Origin: an uncultured Oscillospiraceae bacterium
GTDB taxonomy: Bacteria > Bacillota > Clostridia > Oscillospirales > Oscillospiraceae
Assembly: GCA_934636655.1 (NCBI GenBank)
Contig: CAKUAS010000011.1
Location: forward strand, 1 to 64,000
Direction: 5' to 3'
DNA: 64,000 nt
Shown here: one piece after another, positions 15,751 to 24,691 of the stretch
Position numbering within the stretch: position 1 is the first letter of the stretch
How the letters are laid out: each line of letters begins with the position of its first letter
Made by a program: the position numbers and the translations under genes
The notes under the pieces: model-generated
What the model was told of the DNA's origin: nothing
The model's database searches: none
Seen by the model: only the letters and a program-made list of their open reading frames with translations

Positions 15751-16832
15751 TTACCCTCACCTACCTTGTCCTCAGCAGCGCGTTTTCTTCTGCCCTTTTC
15801 TATAGCATTTGTTATGATCTGTGGAAGCTCCTTATCGCCGAACATTCCGCGGCTGAAGAACAGAACGATTATCATAATGACTACTGAAAAAACTACCATA
15901 CGGAAACTGCCTCTGGTTATGCCGGGAATAAGCGTTTCGCTGTCGAGGAAACGCAGCCACCACTCGCGGCACGCAACAAACAGGAATGTTGCAAATATGC
16001 TGCCGCTTATAGAGCCTATACCGCCGATAACAACGATGAGCAATATCTCATAGGTCATTATGGTGCTGTAGCTTACCGCGGACACAGTCGTGTTGAACAT
16101 TGCCAGCAAGCCTCCGGCAATACCTGCGAAAAACGCGGATATGGTGAAGGACATCATCTTGTGCTTTGTAAGATTAATTCCCATAGCCTCCGCAGCGATC
16201 TCGTCGTCTCGTATGGCCTTGAACGCTCGTCCATAGCTCGATTCTATAAGCAGAACAATTATCAGTATGGATATCGCACTTATAGCGAGGTAAGTCGGCA
16301 GACCAAATCCGGTTGCATACTGACTTAGCGGATCGGGACCGTTCGTCAGGGGCGCAACATCATTGGACATGATGATATTCTTCATTATTTCCGCAAAGCC
16401 AAGAGTAGCAATAGCCAGGTAGTCGCTCTTAAGTCTAAGCACCGGAAGACCTATGATAAATGCAAATATTGCGGCTATCACGCCGCCTATCAGTAATGCA
16501 GGAATAAACGGCAGGCAAAAATCGATTATTCCACCGGCATGCTTATACAGGACATTGGCACGCACCTCAACAGGTATGGTTAAGAGGGCATACGAATATG
16601 CGCCAAGCGCCATAAAGCCTGCCTGTCCCAGTGAAAACAGTCCGGTAAAGCCGTTAAGCAGGTTCATTGAAACAGCCGCCAGTGCGTACACGCAGGTCTT
16701 TTGAAGCACGACCATGAGCATACTGTCGCTTCTCACAACCTTGTTTATGACAAGCAGCGTTATGAGCAGCACCGCAACACATATCAGTGTGACGATGGAG
16801 TTGGTGTTATTTCTTTTTGCAGCTATTTTCAT
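15747..16832 (-). CDS. livM: Branched-chain amino acid type ABC transporter permease LivM
   Basis: A 361-residue polytopic membrane protein with about nine hydrophobic segments. NLLNGFTGLFSLGQAGFMALGAY is split around the family's conserved Gly-rich loop, and the EAA-like coupling region GRAFKAIRDDEIAAEAMG is clear. The C-terminal tail is basic and cytoplasmic (ending KGRRKRAAEDK). It starts 3 bases after livH and pairs with it in the membrane channel. Confidence 0.94.
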   Translation of the reverse strand: MKIAAKRNNTNSIVTLICVAVLLITLLVINKVVRSDSMLMVVLQKTCVYALAAVSMNLLNGFTGLFSLGQAGFMALGAYSYALLTIPVEVRANVLYKHAGGIIDFCLPFIPALLIGGVIAAIFAFIIGLPVLRLKSDYLAIATLGFAEIMKNIIMSNDVAPLTNGPDPLSQYATGFGLPTYLAISAISILIIVLLIESSYGRAFKAIRDDEIAAEAMGINLTKHKMMSFTISAFFAGIAGGLLAMFNTTVSAVSYSTIMTYEILLIVVIGGIGSISGSIFATFLFVACREWWLRFLDSETLIPGITRGSFRMVVFSVVIMIIVLFFSRGMFGDKELPQIITNAIEKGRRKRAAEDKVGEGK

Positions 16833-16835
16833 TCG

Positions 16836-17702
16836 TCACACCTTCTCCGTCAGTTTTTCGCCAAACAGTCCCGTGGGCTTTACAGCGAGTATGATTATAA
16901 GGATTGCAAATGTAAATGCATCCCTGTATACAGCGAGGTTAAAGGCTACTGCAAGATTTTCAACAATGCCGATTACAAATGCACCGAGCACAGCTCCCGG
17001 AATGGAGCCGATTCCTCCAAACACAGCTGCAACAAAAGCCTTCAATCCGGGCAGTGCGCCTGAGGTCGGCTGAACACCGGTAAACTTCGTGAAATAAAGC
17101 ATGGAGCCAATCGCCGCCAGCGCAGAGCCGATAATAAATGTGATGCTTATAACTCGGTTAATGTTAATGCCCATAAGCCTTGCCGTTTCAAAGTCGCGCG
17201 AGGCTGCGCGCATAGCCATGCCGATTTTAGTATGCTTTATGAGAAGCATAAGCGCTACCATGAGAACGATAGCTATTACAGGCGTTATAAAGACGACTGC
17301 CTTGTCACCTATGCCGAACAGCTTTACACGCTCGCTCAGCAAGGGCAAAGCCGGATACTGCTTTGAAAGTCCGCCCGTTATGTACAGCACAAAATTCTGA
17401 AGCAAATAACTGACGCCGATGGCGGAGATCATTACGGACATCCTCGGCGCGCTGCGCAGGGGCTTATATGCGATCCTCTCAATGAGAAATCCGAGCAGTA
17501 TTGTAAGCACGAACACCAAAGGCATCGCAATATACACCGGCAGCGATGCGGCAAGGTACACCATCATGATTCCGGCGACCATGAATACATCTCCATGTGC
17601 AAAGTTTATCAGTCTCAGAATGCCATATACCATTGTATAGCCTATGGCTATCAGGGCATATTGCCCGCCGACAGCCAGTCCGGCGATCAAATAATCCAGC
17701 AT
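16836..17702 (-). CDS. livH: Branched-chain amino acid type ABC transporter permease LivH
   Basis: A 288-residue polytopic permease. Family motifs are GYTMVYGILRLINFAHGD near residue 21-38, the coupling helix MAMRAASRDFETARLMGIN, and GALPGLKAFVAAVFGGIGS. It lies 135 bases downstream of the substrate-binding protein gene, with a strong stem-loop without T-tract between them. Confidence 0.95.
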   Translation of the reverse strand: MLDYLIAGLAVGGQYALIAIGYTMVYGILRLINFAHGDVFMVAGIMMVYLAASLPVYIAMPLVFVLTILLGFLIERIAYKPLRSAPRMSVMISAIGVSYLLQNFVLYITGGLSKQYPALPLLSERVKLFGIGDKAVVFITPVIAIVLMVALMLLIKHTKIGMAMRAASRDFETARLMGININRVISITFIIGSALAAIGSMLYFTKFTGVQPTSGALPGLKAFVAAVFGGIGSIPGAVLGAFVIGIVENLAVAFNLAVYRDAFTFAILIIILAVKPTGLFGEKLTEKV

Positions 17703-17753
17703 TATTATCTCCGTTTCTTCGACGAATGCTCTAAAACGGCTTCCGCCGATAAC

Positions 17754-17790
17754 TGCATTATGCGGTGGATATACTCCACCGCATAATGCA
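17754..17790 (-). promoter_or_regulatory. Intergenic stem-loop between binding protein and permease genes
   Basis: A perfect 16-bp stem, TGCATTATGCGGTGGA / TCCACCGCATAATGCA, with loop TATAC. No T-run follows on the minus strand, so it is better read as an RNA-stabilising or processing hairpin that keeps binding-protein mRNA abundant. Confidence 0.75.
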
Positions 17791-17837
17791 CTGTGTAGTT
17801 ATTAACTGAGTCAAGACGACTCTATCTCAATCCTGTC

Positions 17838-19100
17838 TCAACCGCCGATGAGTTCCTTTGCAAAGCCGGCCATAACGCTGCCCTGGAACGGGTCGAGGAA
17901 GCAGATACGGAAGTAGTAGTCCTTACCGTCGGTGACCTGCGGGTTGGTGCAGGAGCAGCCGATAGCGGGAACTGCAGCAGCCGCGAAAGTGTCCGCTGCG
18001 GCAATGGAAACGCCGGAGCCGTAAGAGCCGAGGACAACAAGGCATTTATCGGACACGAGCTTTGCAGCTGCGGTCTTGCCGGTGGTATCGTCGGAGCCGT
18101 TGTCCTGAATGTCAAGCTCAATTTTGTACTCAACACCGTTTACGGTAATGCTGGGCTTGAGGGAGTTAGCATACTGGATGCCGAGAACTTCCTGCTTACC
18201 TCCGGGGCCGTTGTTGCCGGACTGAGGCTCGTAAACGCCGATCTTGATCGTGTTGCCATCAAGAGCGATACCGGTATCCTTGTAGTCAACGGGAGTGCCC
18301 TGAGTGTCGTTGTTTTCAACAGACTGTACCTTAACGAAGCTGAAGGCGCCGTCACCGGCCTGCTTTATGTACGCGCTGTCCTTGATAGCGTCGCCGGTCT
18401 GATTGAACTTGATGGTGCCGGTGACTGCATCTGTAATATTGACTTCCCAAAGAGCCTTCGCAACATCAACGGAGGTGATGCTGCCGCCCTTTGCGTTGAG
18501 AGCTGCCTCGATAGCCGCATATGCGGTATTGTATGCGTCAAAGCCGAGAGCGGAGACCGCTGCGACTATGTCGTTGCCGCCGTTATTGGTGAGACGAACG
18601 GAATCTGCATTGAGGTACTCCTTGAAGCCCTTAACGAAAGCAGAAGCGGGACCCGAGGTGTCATTCTCGTCAAAGAAGGTTGAGCAGTAAACCTTGAGAT
18701 CGGTGCCCTTGACACCGTCAAGGATAACAGAGCTCTCCCAAGTGTCGCCCGCAAGAATGGGAATATCTATACCCTTATCGGCAGCCTGCTGGAGCAGCAG
18801 AGCGGCAACAGTGGTGGAGTTGGGAGCAAATATAACATCCGCATTCTCCTGAGTTGCCTTAACAAGGTACGAGGTGAAATCCGAGGTATCCTTCGGGAAG
18901 GACTCGAATATTACCTTGCCGCCGTTTGACTCAAATGCATCACGGAAATAGGTGCCGAGCCCCTGTGAATAGGTGTCGCCGGTCTCACAAAGAACATAGG
19001 CAATTTTCTTTCCGCTGTCGCTGCTGTCGCCGCCATTGCCGCATGCGCACAGCGAAAATACCATGAGCATCGCAAGAACAAGTGCTAAAAACTTCTTCAT
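17838..19100 (-). CDS. livK: ABC transporter substrate-binding lipoprotein, LivK/Peripl_BP_6 fold, circularly permuted
   Basis: A 420-residue lipoprotein (lipobox LCAC, Cys20). Residues 31-258 match the second part of a normal LivJ/LivK-type protein: KKIAYVLCETGDTYSQG, the DTSDFTSYLVKA region, APNSTT, ILAGDTW, the GFDAYNTAYAAIEAA helix and VTGTIKFNQTGD. Residues 284-420 match the first part: TIKIGVYEPQSGNNGPGG, DNGSDDTTGKTAAAKLVSD, GSYGSGVSIAAADTF, ISC-like PAIGCSCTNP, YYFRICFLDPFQGSVM. The protein stops at AKELIGG, exactly where a normal protein crosses to lobe II and continues as KKIAYV. So the canonical N-terminal third is moved to the C-terminus, joined by a linker of about 25 residues. 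It heads the liv operon, so it should be functional. Confidence 0.9.
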   Translation of the reverse strand: MKKFLALVLAMLMVFSLCACGNGGDSSDSGKKIAYVLCETGDTYSQGLGTYFRDAFESNGGKVIFESFPKDTSDFTSYLVKATQENADVIFAPNSTTVAALLLQQAADKGIDIPILAGDTWESSVILDGVKGTDLKVYCSTFFDENDTSGPASAFVKGFKEYLNADSVRLTNNGGNDIVAAVSALGFDAYNTAYAAIEAALNAKGGSITSVDVAKALWEVNITDAVTGTIKFNQTGDAIKDSAYIKQAGDGAFSFVKVQSVENNDTQGTPVDYKDTGIALDGNTIKIGVYEPQSGNNGPGGKQEVLGIQYANSLKPSITVNGVEYKIELDIQDNGSDDTTGKTAAAKLVSDKCLVVLGSYGSGVSIAAADTFAAAAVPAIGCSCTNPQVTDGKDYYFRICFLDPFQGSVMAGFAKELIGG

Positions 19101-19186
19101 TGGGTTTTCCTCCTAATTAAATCTCAACTTTCAACTTTCTCCGTGTCCGCACAAGGCGAACATTTGTCTTTATGTTGATAGTTGGC

Positions 19187-19215
19187 ATTATAAACTACGA
19201 AAAAGCAAATTGCAA
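19187..19215 (-). promoter_or_regulatory. Sigma-A promoter of the liv operon
   Basis: Minus-strand TTGCAA (19210-19215), 17 bases, TATAAT (19187-19192). It leaves an untranslated leader of about 80 bases before the binding protein gene, whose AGGAGG lies at 19107-19112. Confidence 0.75.
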
Positions 19216-19274
19216 CTGTTTTTTGAATATTTTATTAATATAATTCTGACAATGTTTTGAATATGAAATAAAGC

Positions 19275-20477
19275 TTACATTATTTTCGGGCTCGTTCGCC
19301 AGTCCGCGCCGCCCTTTCGTTCTCCGCGTGCGGCATAGCCGAGGACATACAGATCGTGTGCGGCACTGCCGAGTTCAAAGAGTCCGCGGCACTCATCCCC
19401 GCAGCTTTTTACCTCAGCGGGCTTTGTTATGACCGGTATGCGCGACTTTTCGCCCATATCGCGCAGCAGCGAGCAGCCGCGTGAATTTGCCGCCAGAACG
19501 CGGGCATAGGGAGGCGTCTCGGCCGACATCTGTGCGCTTATGCCGAGGGCGGCGCACATTATAATACGGCGTATGCGGCTGAGGGCATAGCGTTTGCTCT
19601 TTCCGGCAGCAAGTATAGCATCGAGCGTGCACTCCTCCTTCGCCGCGCGGGCAATGCGGTTGTGCAGCCCCTCCCCCGTGTCCGGAAGGCCTGCATAAGC
19701 CTCGTCCGGCAGCATGCGCAGGCGCGATATTATTGCGCTCTCCAGACTTTCGGGAATCACGGGGCCGCGGCCGAGCTTTTCCTCGCGCCGATAGACGTTG
19801 TGGGCGCTTTCGGGCAGCACCGATGCAATGTCTCTGCCGCTTGATATCATACGGCGTATCTCCGCCGCCGACTTATAGCCCTCACCGGAGAGCTCATCGT
19901 GCCCCGAGCCGAAGCGCTGGACAGTCACAGGCTTTAAGTTAATACCCAGATTGTATATGGCTTTTATGTATTCGACGGCTAGGATATTATTCGGAGTTTC
20001 GAGCTGGCAGGACATTTCGCCGAGGCGCTTTGCCACGGCTCTCTGCCGCGCGGCGGCAAAAGGTATGCCCTCGTCGGCGGCAAGCTCTGCGCGTATATCC
20101 GCGCCGATAAGCGGATCGATAAGCGTCTCCGCGATCGTTTCAAGCACCTCGACCTCGCCGCACTCGCTGCCGAAGCTCAGGTGCGTGACAACTCCTGTTG
20201 CACCCAAAAGCCCTACGGCCCCGCGCGCAAAGCCCTCGGCCGAGGATAATACCCACGGAAGCGGAAGCTCCAGCACAAGGTCAACTCCGCTGCGCGCCGC
20301 GGCCTCGGCTCGCGCGAACTTTGAGTACACCGCTGCCTCACCGCGCTGGATGAAATCGCCCGACATCACGCACACCACGGGGCAGTCCTCGCCCATGAGC
20401 TTTTTTGTCTCCGCGATATGGTGCATATGTCCATAATGGAAGGGATTATACTCTCCTACTATGCCAATTACGCTCAA
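19275..20477 (-). CDS. tmcAL: tRNA(Met) cytidine acetate ligase
   Basis: About 400 residues, a nucleotidyltransferase-fold enzyme (formerly YlbM) that uses ATP and acetate to form N4-acetylcytidine at C34 of elongator tRNA-Met. The N-terminal GIVGEYNPFHYGHMHH holds the HxGH motif, followed by VVCVMSGDFIQRGE and LPLPW. The C-terminal half is helical with SRIRRIIMCAALGI. The TTG at 20477 is preferred because it aligns with the family N-terminus and AAAGGG is nine bases upstream; ATG 20486 and TTG 20495 are alternatives. It is divergent from acetate kinase, which interconverts acetate, its substrate. The gene for the target tRNA is at 7516-7592. Confidence 0.92.
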   Translation of the reverse strand: MSVIGIVGEYNPFHYGHMHHIAETKKLMGEDCPVVCVMSGDFIQRGEAAVYSKFARAEAAARSGVDLVLELPLPWVLSSAEGFARGAVGLLGATGVVTHLSFGSECGEVEVLETIAETLIDPLIGADIRAELAADEGIPFAAARQRAVAKRLGEMSCQLETPNNILAVEYIKAIYNLGINLKPVTVQRFGSGHDELSGEGYKSAAEIRRMISSGRDIASVLPESAHNVYRREEKLGRGPVIPESLESAIISRLRMLPDEAYAGLPDTGEGLHNRIARAAKEECTLDAILAAGKSKRYALSRIRRIIMCAALGISAQMSAETPPYARVLAANSRGCSLLRDMGEKSRIPVITKPAEVKSCGDECRGLFELGSAAHDLYVLGYAARGERKGGADWRTSPKIM

Positions 20478-20594
20478 ATCATTCATCCCTTTCAAAAATT
20501 ACTTGATTTTTGTGCAAAATGTATTAAAATAATTTAGGTATGCTTTAATGATACAATTTTTTTGTGATTTTTACAATAAGAAAGGAATACCGGA

Positions 20595-21791
20595 ATGAAA
20601 ATTCTTGTTATCAACGCAGGCAGCTCCTCCCTGAAGTATCAGCTCATCGACATGGAGACCGAGTCCGTCATGGCCAAGGGTCTTTGCGAGCGCATCGGCA
20701 TCGACGGTCACCTCAAGCACAGCCCGCTGGTCGGCGGCAAGCCCGTATTTGACGAGGATCTTGCAATGCCCACCCACGCAGAGGCAATAGCCGCTGTTAT
20801 AGACAAGCTCACCAGCGCCGAGTACGGCGTTGTTGCCTCCATGAAGGAGATCGACGCTGTCGGCCACCGCGTCGTTCACGGCGGCGAGAAGTTCGCTTCC
20901 TCCGTGCGCATCGACGATGCCGTCATGGAAGCTCTAAAGGAGTGCACTCCCTTTGCTCCCCTGCACAACCCCGCAAATATCATCGGCATCAACGCCTGCC
21001 GCGACGTTATGGGCGACGTTCCCATGGTCGCAGTGTTCGACACCGCTTTCCACCAGACCATGCCCGGCAAGGCTTACATGTACGCCGTTCCCTATGAATA
21101 TTACAAGAATGACGGCATCCGCCGCTACGGCTTCCACGGCACCTCCCACCGCTATGTTTCCGGCCGCTGCGCAGAGCTCATGGGCAAGCCCATCGGGGAG
21201 CTCAAGATCGTCTCCTGCCATATGGGCAACGGCAGCTCCATCGCCGCTATCGACGGCGGCAAGTGCGTCGACACCTCCATGGGCTTCACTCCCCTGGTCG
21301 GCCTCCCCATGGGTACCCGCTGCGGCGATCTGGACGCAGGCGTTATCCAGTTTATCATGAACAAATACGGCATCAGCATCGACGAGATGCTCAACATACT
21401 CAACAAGAAGTCCGGTGTTCTGGGCGTTTCCGGCGTTTCCTCCGACTTCCGCGATCTCGACAACGCCGCTGCCGAGGGCAACGAGCGCGCACAGCTGGCA
21501 CTGGATATGTTCCATTACTGGGTCGCAAAGGTCGCAGGCTCTTATGTTGCAGCAATGAACGGCGTTGACGCCATCGTATTCACCGCAGGCGTAGGCGAAA
21601 ACTCCAAGAGCTCCCGCAAGGCCATTGCCGAGTACTTCGGCTATCTGGGAGTTACCATTGACGACGAGGCAAACTCCAAGCGCGGCGAGGATATCATGAT
21701 CTCCACCCCCGATTCCAAGGTCAAGGTCTTCGTTATTCCCACCAATGAAGAGCTCGTCATTGCACGCGATACCCGCGACATAGTCGGCTAA
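20595..21791 (+). CDS. ackA: Acetate kinase
   Basis: A 398-residue enzyme that makes acetate and ATP from acetyl phosphate, the last step of acetate fermentation. The ASKHA signatures are complete: VINAGSSSLKYQ at the N-terminus, the middle HRVVHGG, the GFHGTSHRYV block, and HMGNGSSI. GENS is at FTAGVGENS. AAAGGA lies 9 bases before the ATG. No phosphotransacetylase gene (pta) is adjacent. High-GC third positions and codon bias towards C suggest strong expression. Confidence 0.98.
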   Translation: MKILVINAGSSSLKYQLIDMETESVMAKGLCERIGIDGHLKHSPLVGGKPVFDEDLAMPTHAEAIAAVIDKLTSAEYGVVASMKEIDAVGHRVVHGGEKFASSVRIDDAVMEALKECTPFAPLHNPANIIGINACRDVMGDVPMVAVFDTAFHQTMPGKAYMYAVPYEYYKNDGIRRYGFHGTSHRYVSGRCAELMGKPIGELKIVSCHMGNGSSIAAIDGGKCVDTSMGFTPLVGLPMGTRCGDLDAGVIQFIMNKYGISIDEMLNILNKKSGVLGVSGVSSDFRDLDNAAAEGNERAQLALDMFHYWVAKVAGSYVAAMNGVDAIVFTAGVGENSKSSRKAIAEYFGYLGVTIDDEANSKRGEDIMISTPDSKVKVFVIPTNEELVIARDTRDIVG

Positions 21792-21804
21792 TCCGAAAAA
21801 CACG

Positions 21805-21840
21805 CTGCCGTCCCTGCAAACGCAGAGGCGGCAGTTTTTT
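21805..21840 (+). terminator. Terminator of ackA
   Basis: A stem CTGCCGTCCCTGC / GCAGAGGCGGCAG (two mismatches), loop AAAC, and six T. It starts 13 bases after the stop. Confidence 0.9.
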
Positions 21841-21851
21841 GTCCGCTGTTG

Positions 21852-23369
21852 TTATAATAATGGAGCGATGACTCGCAGTATGCGATCAAGAAGCTCGCCG
21901 AAAAAGCTCGTGTGGCAATCGGCAAGCTCTATTTTGCGGCATTTTTCGATCGTAGCAAGGTCGTCATTTCTCAGGTCGATTACCGCCGGGCTGTCATAAA
22001 AGAGCGTTCCGCATTCAAAGTGCAGATACAGGCTGCGATAGTCCATGTTTATTGTTCCGACGACGCCGAGCTTATCGTCGGAAACATAGCTTTTTGCGTG
22101 TATAAAGCCCGGCGTGTACTCATATATCTTAACTCCTGCACGGATGAGAGAAGCATAGTACGACCTTGTCAGGCGGTATACGATCTTTTTATCCGGTATT
22201 CCCGGGGTAATAAGGCGCACATCTACGCCGCGCTTTGCCGCAAGACATAGAGCATTTTGCAGACTGCTGTCAATGGCAAGGTACGGCGTTGTTATATAAA
22301 CGTAGTCGTTTGCGGTGTAGAGTATATCTGCATATACGCTCTCGCTCGTGTTTTCATCGTCAAGCGGACTGTCGGAAAAGCTGAGAATATAACCGTCGCT
22401 TTCGCTGCCGCTCTCCTCGTACTTTTCGGGCAAATAGTCGCCGTAAGCACCCTCTTTTTCCTCAAAGGCGTTCCACATTTCAAGAAACATGAGAGTCAGG
22501 TTCTCAACGCCCGGGCCCTTGAACATGAGTCCCGTGTCCTTCCAGTGTCCGAAGCGCTCTTTTTGGTTTATATACTCATCGCTTATATTTATGCCGCCTA
22601 TGAAGCCGGCCTTACCGTCGATTACCGTTATCTTCCGATGGTCGCGGTTATTCATAACAACGCTGACGACGGGCACGAACTTATTGAACGCAAAGGCCTT
22701 GATGCCGTAGCCGCGCAGAGTCTGATAATAGTCTGCCGGGAGATAATCGGCACAGCCCACATCGTCGTATATAACGCGTACATCAACGCCCTGAGCTACC
22801 TTGCGCCGCAGAATATCGAGCACCGAATCCCACATCTGCCCCGAATTTATTATGAAATACTCAAAAAAAATGAACTTTTCCGCCTTCTCGAGCTCCGGCA
22901 GAAGGCTCGCATACATATCCTCACCGACGGGGAAATAGGTCGTTTGCGTATCACGGCACGCTCTGTAGCCGCTGTAGGACTCAAGATAGCGAAAAATGCC
23001 GCGCACATTGTCATCGTCTATCTCATCGGTGACCGACGGGCGATGTGCATAGTACCGCTGAGTGTCCTCAAGCTGAACGTTCAGCTTCTCACGCACGAAT
23101 CTTGTCGGGCGCTTATTACCGAACAGGACGTACATAAGCCCGCCGAAAAGCGGCAAAAGCGCGATAAACAGAACCCAGCTGACCTTGTATGACGGGTCCA
23201 TATCGTTTTTTATGACGTGCAGGATGGCGATAAGGCTCAGTATGCGCAGGATATAGTTCATCACCGGCAGCGCATCGCCGAGGCGCAGAACGAGCGCAAC
23301 TATCCATACCAGCTGCACAAGGATGAGCACAGCCGTTATCGCGGTTCGTGAAAGCAGTTTTTTCAGCAA
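21852..23369 (-). CDS. cls: Cardiolipin synthase (phospholipase D family)
   Basis: A 505-residue membrane enzyme that joins two phosphatidylglycerols into cardiolipin. There are two or three N-terminal hydrophobic segments (residues about 10-90), then two HKD motifs: HRKITVIDGKAGFIGG and HAKSYVSDDKLGVVGT. Between them lies the typical KGPGVENL region. The length matches bacterial Cls. It is monocistronic, convergent with ackA, and shares the 21805-21840 terminator zone. Confidence 0.93.
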   Translation of the reverse strand: MLKKLLSRTAITAVLILVQLVWIVALVLRLGDALPVMNYILRILSLIAILHVIKNDMDPSYKVSWVLFIALLPLFGGLMYVLFGNKRPTRFVREKLNVQLEDTQRYYAHRPSVTDEIDDDNVRGIFRYLESYSGYRACRDTQTTYFPVGEDMYASLLPELEKAEKFIFFEYFIINSGQMWDSVLDILRRKVAQGVDVRVIYDDVGCADYLPADYYQTLRGYGIKAFAFNKFVPVVSVVMNNRDHRKITVIDGKAGFIGGINISDEYINQKERFGHWKDTGLMFKGPGVENLTLMFLEMWNAFEEKEGAYGDYLPEKYEESGSESDGYILSFSDSPLDDENTSESVYADILYTANDYVYITTPYLAIDSSLQNALCLAAKRGVDVRLITPGIPDKKIVYRLTRSYYASLIRAGVKIYEYTPGFIHAKSYVSDDKLGVVGTINMDYRSLYLHFECGTLFYDSPAVIDLRNDDLATIEKCRKIELADCHTSFFGELLDRILRVIAPLL

Positions 23370-23536
23370 TCGGGTATCCTCATTTCTCTTTATTCTTCTA
23401 TTAATATTATATTATCTCATGTTCGTTCGCGTTTTGCAATATCCGCATGAAAAAACGCGACCGCCGGCGCTCCTTGACGCACGGGGCCGATTCTGATAAA
23501 ATCTTGCTGTTAATATGCATTATCGGAGGTCGACAG

Positions 23537-24565
23537 GTGGATACGGGAAACTCGCTTTCAGCAGCCAAAAAGACGCAGATATACGATTTCATAAAAATAG
23601 CGGTGGAAATACTTGTCGTGCTTCAGCACATAACGGTCATGTATTCCGATCATGCTGCTGTTCCTCAAATAATGTCCTCGCGCCTGCTGGCATCGGTGTA
23701 CGCCGTACTCGCCGTAGCCACAATGCCTATATTCATGTGCATCTGCGGAGCTGTTTACGACTATTGCATCAGCATAGGAAAATACCAGAACCGGCTGCGC
23801 TTTATCGGAAACAAGTTTAAGCGTCTTATGATCCCGTACTATGTTTTCAGCGCGCTCATCGTCGCGCCGGTGGTCATAAAAGTCGGCGTCGTTTCGTGGT
23901 CGTACCAGGAGTTTCTCATCCGCGGCACGCTGCTCGGCGGACTTACGAGACATTTGTGGTTCTGCATGTCGCTGTTCTGCATTTTCATTCTTTGCGCACT
24001 GCTGCGCGATGTTCTCAAAAAGTGTCCGCCCTTTATCATTCTCCCGATAGTCGCCGTCATGTCGTACATCGGGACGCGCTGGAGCGCACCGTATTTCCAG
24101 CTCCACCAGACGCTGCACTACATTCTGTATTTCTACGTCGGCACGCTTATAAACAGCAATTGGGATAAATTCGCCGGGTTTATCAAAAAGCATTATATCA
24201 TATGCCTGATCCTCTCCGCGGCAGCATGGCTTAGCATACTCGCCTCCGCGCATTTGAGATATCTTGCGGCGTTCGGCTCAATACTGTTTATATTTGCAGT
24301 TTCCATGCCCGTTGGCATCCCGAACCTCGAGCGGCACTCCTCCTATACTCTGCTCAAGCGCGACAGCTTCGGCATATATCTTCTGCACCCAATGATGATA
24401 TATCTTATCTTCCACGCCTTCCGTGACAGCACGGTAAATCCCTATCTCATAAGCGTCGTGACCTTCGTTGTGGTGTACTCCGCCTCGATAGTGATAACCG
24501 AAATAATACGAAAGCTGCATCTCGGTGTCATAATCGGTGAAAAAAGCCTTAAAAGCTCGCGATAA
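23537..24565 (+). CDS. Acyltransferase family 3-like membrane protein
   Basis: About 342 residues with roughly ten membrane spans. The opening DFIKIAVEILVVLQHI resembles the first helix of the acyltransferase 3 (OafA/YrhL) family, which transfers O-acetyl or other acyl groups to surface sugars. HLWFCMSLFCIFIL and SFGIYLLHPMMIYLIF near the C-terminus fit the same family. GTG at 23537 is chosen because GGAGG is seven bases upstream; upstream in-frame ATG 23447 lacks a ribosome binding site and would add a charged, non-family N-terminus. Substrate unknown. Confidence 0.8.
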   Translation: MDTGNSLSAAKKTQIYDFIKIAVEILVVLQHITVMYSDHAAVPQIMSSRLLASVYAVLAVATMPIFMCICGAVYDYCISIGKYQNRLRFIGNKFKRLMIPYYVFSALIVAPVVIKVGVVSWSYQEFLIRGTLLGGLTRHLWFCMSLFCIFILCALLRDVLKKCPPFIILPIVAVMSYIGTRWSAPYFQLHQTLHYILYFYVGTLINSNWDKFAGFIKKHYIICLILSAAAWLSILASAHLRYLAAFGSILFIFAVSMPVGIPNLERHSSYTLLKRDSFGIYLLHPMMIYLIFHAFRDSTVNPYLISVVTFVVVYSASIVITEIIRKLHLGVIIGEKSLKSSR

Positions 24566-24578
24566 ACGGCAAAAACGC

Positions 24579-24607
24579 TTGACATTCAGGGGCTGCCGTG
24601 ATATGCT
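24579..24607 (+). promoter_or_regulatory. Sigma-A promoter of rplU-rpmA
   Basis: TTGACA (24579-24584), 17 bases, TATGCT (24602-24607). It starts just after the acyltransferase gene. Confidence 0.75.
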
Positions 24608-24619
24608 ATTCGAGCCGCA

Positions 24620-24680
24620 TTGAATGGGTCGGAAGTCCGGAGCTTGTCCGGCACCCATGAGAGCGAGACCTGAAGAAAGG
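24620..24680 (+). promoter_or_regulatory. Probable ribosomal protein L21 leader
   Basis: The 5' region of rplU folds as ATGGGT (24624-24629) with ACCCAT (24653-24658), enclosing TCCGGA / TCCGG. It is followed by GAGAGCGAGACCTGAAGAAAGG. Position and the hairpin followed by a GAGAC segment match the L21 leader type by which L21 controls its own operon. Assignment is by pattern and position. Confidence 0.6.
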
Positions 24681-24691
24681 ATTGTTAGTTT

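Noticed and set aside
17838..19100. The permuted binding protein as two truncated genes or a frameshift
   Set aside because: A single open frame of 420 codons with one signal peptide spans both parts, and the junction is a normal linker. An assembly error remains the only alternative and is listed as a check.
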